Below, in pieces: positions 5,695 through 6,831 of a DNA stretch of 6,831 nt. Made by a program: the position numbers and the translations under genes. How positions within the stretch are numbered: the stretch's first letter is position 1; the number at the start of each line of letters is the position of its first letter. The notes under the pieces are model-generated. The model saw only the letters and a list, made by a program, of their open reading frames with translations, ran no database searches and had not been told where the DNA came from. Source of the DNA: Bdellovibrionales bacterium (GTDB lineage Bacteria > Bdellovibrionota > Bdellovibrionia > Bdellovibrionales > UBA1609); the NCBI GenBank assembly GCA_020435085.1, contig JAGRAB010000179.1, positions 1 through 6,831 on the forward strand, written 5' to 3'.

Positions 5695-6300
5695 ATGAAA
5701 TCCGATAGATTTTTACCTCGTGATTATGAGCAGGAGACTCTTGTCAACTTATGCAAGAGTCTCTTAACACAAATAGGTGAAGATCCAAATAGAACTGGGC
5801 TTACCGACACACCAGAACGATTTGCTAAGTCGTTACGATTTCTGACTTCAGGATATCAATATTCAACAGGCGATATTGTTGGAAGGGCAGTATTCCCTGA
5901 AACATCAAGTGGAATGGTCTTCGTTCAAGACATTGAATTTTACTCATTATGTGAACATCATATACTACCATTTTTTGGTCGAGCACACGTTGCCTACCTG
6001 CCTGACAAAAAAGTAATTGGTTTATCGAAAATTCCTCGCATCGTTGAACTCTATGCTCGTCGCTTACAGGTACAAGAACGTTTAACAGCACAGGTTGCTC
6101 ATGCAGTTCAAGAGGCTTTAAATCCAAGGGGAGTCCTGGTCATTTTAGAGGCGTCTCATCTTTGTATGATGATGAGAGGAATTCAAAAACAGCAAAGTAA
6201 AACGATGACTCAGTTTCACACTGGCCTATTTGAAACGGATACAAATATAAGAGATGAGGTCAGAGGGCTATTGGGTCTTAACTCTCGACTTCACCCCTAA
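5695..6300 (+). CDS. folE: GTP cyclohydrolase I (FolE, zinc type)
   Basis: A 201-residue cytosolic enzyme that converts GTP to 7,8-dihydroneopterin triphosphate, the first step of folate (and tetrahydrobiopterin or 7-deazapurine) synthesis. Family blocks in order are [12 protein letters not shown] (35-46), [27 protein letters not shown] (77-103), [25 protein letters not shown] (107-131) and [19 protein letters not shown] (154-172). Zinc ligands Cys86, His89 and Cys157 are present with exactly the spacing of E. coli Cys110, His113 and Cys181, and the catalytic His is His88. The enzyme should be active. I choose the ATG at 5695: AAGG at 5683-5686 is eight bases before it, while the GTG at 5686 overlaps that site. 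The GTG at 5692 is a possible alternative adding one residue. Coupling to an unknown membrane protein under a cysteine-rich regulator suggests a regulated or specialised copy, which is inference. Confidence 0.95.
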   Translation: MKSDRFLPRDYEQETLVNLCKSLLTQIGEDPNRTGLTDTPERFAKSLRFLTSGYQYSTGDIVGRAVFPETSSGMVFVQDIEFYSLCEHHILPFFGRAHVAYLPDKKVIGLSKIPRIVELYARRLQVQERLTAQVAHAVQEALNPRGVLVILEASHLCMMMRGIQKQQSKTMTQFHTGLFETDTNIRDEVRGLLGLNSRLHP

Positions 6301-6471
6301 CAATGACATTTGGAACTTAATAAGTATTTAAAATAATGAGAGTCAAAATTTCAGACATCCAATCATAACTCCGGTACTGGAAAAACTTGTTATGGAAAAG
6401 GTAATTTTAGAACCTGTCATTAAGCTAAATATTAGTCCCGTTTTTGTACATCAGTCTCACTAATAATTTTC

Positions 6472-6491
6472 TAAAAAACCTCGGAACCTGG
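6472..6491. repeat. Dispersed 20-base element, copy 2
   Basis: Second copy of the element at 2409-2428, in the same orientation, inside the possible zinc-knuckle remnant about 135 bases downstream of the Fic-family stop codon. Read on the minus strand both copies end in a six-T run. Confidence 0.3.
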
Positions 6492-6549
6492 TGGCACCCG
6501 TGTCCGAGTTGTGGGCTCAATCAAACTAAATACTTAGATCCATTTTTAG

Positions 6550-6568
6550 GCTCCAAGGTTGGTGGAGC
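6550..6568. repeat. GC-rich hairpin
   Basis: GCTCCA and TGGAGC form a perfect six-pair stem around a seven-base loop. It lies between the convergent folE operon and the Fic-family gene, where terminators are expected, but no T run follows on either strand, so I do not call it an intrinsic terminator. It also lies inside the possible remnant ORF. Confidence 0.4.
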
Positions 6569-6625
6569 GGCGGGAATTGAAATTGCTAAGAAAAATTTCC
6601 ACTATTAATAAATTTACTCCCAAAC

Positions 6626-6831
6626 TTACCCCCCGTTTTCACTCGAAGAGCTAATTTCCATTTCGCTTACAATTCCCTTCCAATGCTTTATTTCTTCAAG
6701 AATAAACCGAGTAAATGGTTCTATATCATAACTACTTGATGCGGCTTCTAATGCCGCGAGATACTGCTTTCTTCTAGTAACTCGGATAACTGTCCAGTTA
6801 TATCCTCCAGATATCAAATTCAAATTCATCA
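6626..6831 (-). CDS. Fic-family protein, C-terminal end (5' part outside window)
   Basis: The visible 68 codons, ending in TAA at 6628-6626, match the C-terminal tail of many Fic (filamentation induced by cAMP) proteins. The diagnostic block is MNLNLISGGYNWTVIRVTRRKQYLAALEAAS followed by YDIEPFTRFILEEI (residues counted from the Met at 6829). In that family the SGGYxWTVI block lies after the catalytic HPFxxGNGR loop, so the active site, any inhibitory helix and any DNA-binding domain are beyond the right edge. The Met at 6829 corresponds to an internal position, so it is not taken as the start; the frame continues to the edge. Fic enzymes usually transfer AMP from ATP to hydroxyl groups on proteins, and many chromosomal ones are self-inhibited or part of toxin-antitoxin pairs. 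Which class this is cannot be judged here. Confidence 0.8.
   Translation of the reverse strand, partial: MNLNLISGGYNWTVIRVTRRKQYLAALEAASSSYDIEPFTRFILEEIKHWKGIVSEMEISSSSENGG

Larger units (their letters stand above)
6444..6608 (+). pseudogene. Possible gene remnant encoding a zinc-knuckle and Gly-rich tail
   Basis: The frame is open from an in-frame TAA near 6428 to TAA at 6606-6608. With the only usual start, TTG at 6444, it gives 54 codons, but there is no ribosome site. Residues 16-24 read WWHPCPSCG, half of a zinc-ribbon (only one CxxC pair), and 34-50 read FLGSKVGGAAGIEIAKK, a Gly-rich helix-like segment. A zinc ribbon followed by a glycine-rich segment occurs in many small uncharacterised proteins. 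An ATG in another frame (6393) opens 23 codons overlapping the beginning, so a frameshifted gene is possible. Base composition is richer in G+C at 6480-6575 than in the flanks. It could equally be chance. Confidence 0.22.
6301..6625. other. Region between folE and the Fic-family gene
   Basis: 325 bases between convergent genes. The first 140 bases are AT-rich with no recognisable feature and no clear intrinsic terminator for the folE operon. The second half holds the possible zinc-knuckle remnant, the 6550-6568 hairpin, a weaker dyad GAAATT/AATTTC (6579-6599) and the element at 6472-6491 that resembles 2409-2428. The mix looks like a junction where DNA has been gained or lost, but no insertion-sequence ends or target duplications are visible. 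Confidence 0.4.

Noticed and set aside
5825..6127. 100-codon minus-strand ORF
   Set aside because: Antisense to folE, whose zinc-site motifs are coded on the plus strand there.
6560..6581. On the minus strand the sequence ends TTCAATTCCCGCCGCTCCACCA, like a tRNA 3' end with CCA, suggesting a tRNA gene or an integration site
   Set aside because: The 5' strand of the T stem (GCGGG would be needed) is absent, the acceptor length is one base short with this loop, and no anticodon or D arm lies upstream. It could be a tRNA-end remnant at most, and chance is likelier.

Overview
The window is AT-rich bacterial DNA carrying four complete protein genes of recognisable family, one complete membrane-protein gene of unknown function, and two genes cut by the window edges. 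The gene types (type II NADH dehydrogenase, Uup-type ABC-F ATPase, zinc-type GTP cyclohydrolase I, a SufR-like winged-helix regulator) and the low GC content fit a Gram-negative bacterium. A Bdellovibrio-like or other delta-type lineage is a guess from general sequence flavour only.

Left part, all on the minus strand. Positions 1-533 hold the N-terminal 177 codons of a D12-class DNA adenine methyltransferase whose 3' end lies outside the window. Next come a complete NDH-2 NADH:quinone oxidoreductase (741-2057) and a complete Uup-like ABC-F ATPase (2425-4212). These three are separated by 207-367 bases and look like independent transcription units. The 367-base gap upstream of ndh holds a possible 31-codon ORF ending just before the ndh start, a perfect 12-base palindrome and a second dyad. 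The leader of the ABC-F gene contains a possible 18-codon upstream ORF whose stop codon lies inside the ABC-F ribosome binding site.

Centre right is the most coherent unit, a divergon. A 212-residue ArsR/SufR-like regulator (4417-5055, minus) with a Cys-rich C-terminal domain is transcribed away from a 176-residue four-helix membrane protein of unknown function (5154-5684, plus). The membrane gene is followed 10 bases later by folE (5695-6300, plus). The 98-base gap between the divergent starts holds two 8-base direct repeats and -10 hexamers for the two directions on nearly the same bases. The simplest reading is that a metal, Fe-S or redox-sensing regulator controls itself and the membrane protein-folE operon.

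Right end. After folE there are about 325 bases with no confident gene. They contain a possible remnant ORF with a zinc-knuckle CPSCG and a Gly-rich tail (6444-6608), a strong hairpin inside it, and a 20-base element that recurs with two differences at the end of the ABC-F gene. The last 206 bases on the minus strand are the C-terminus of a Fic-family protein whose catalytic part lies beyond the right edge. No rRNA, tRNA, CRISPR array or insertion sequence was seen.
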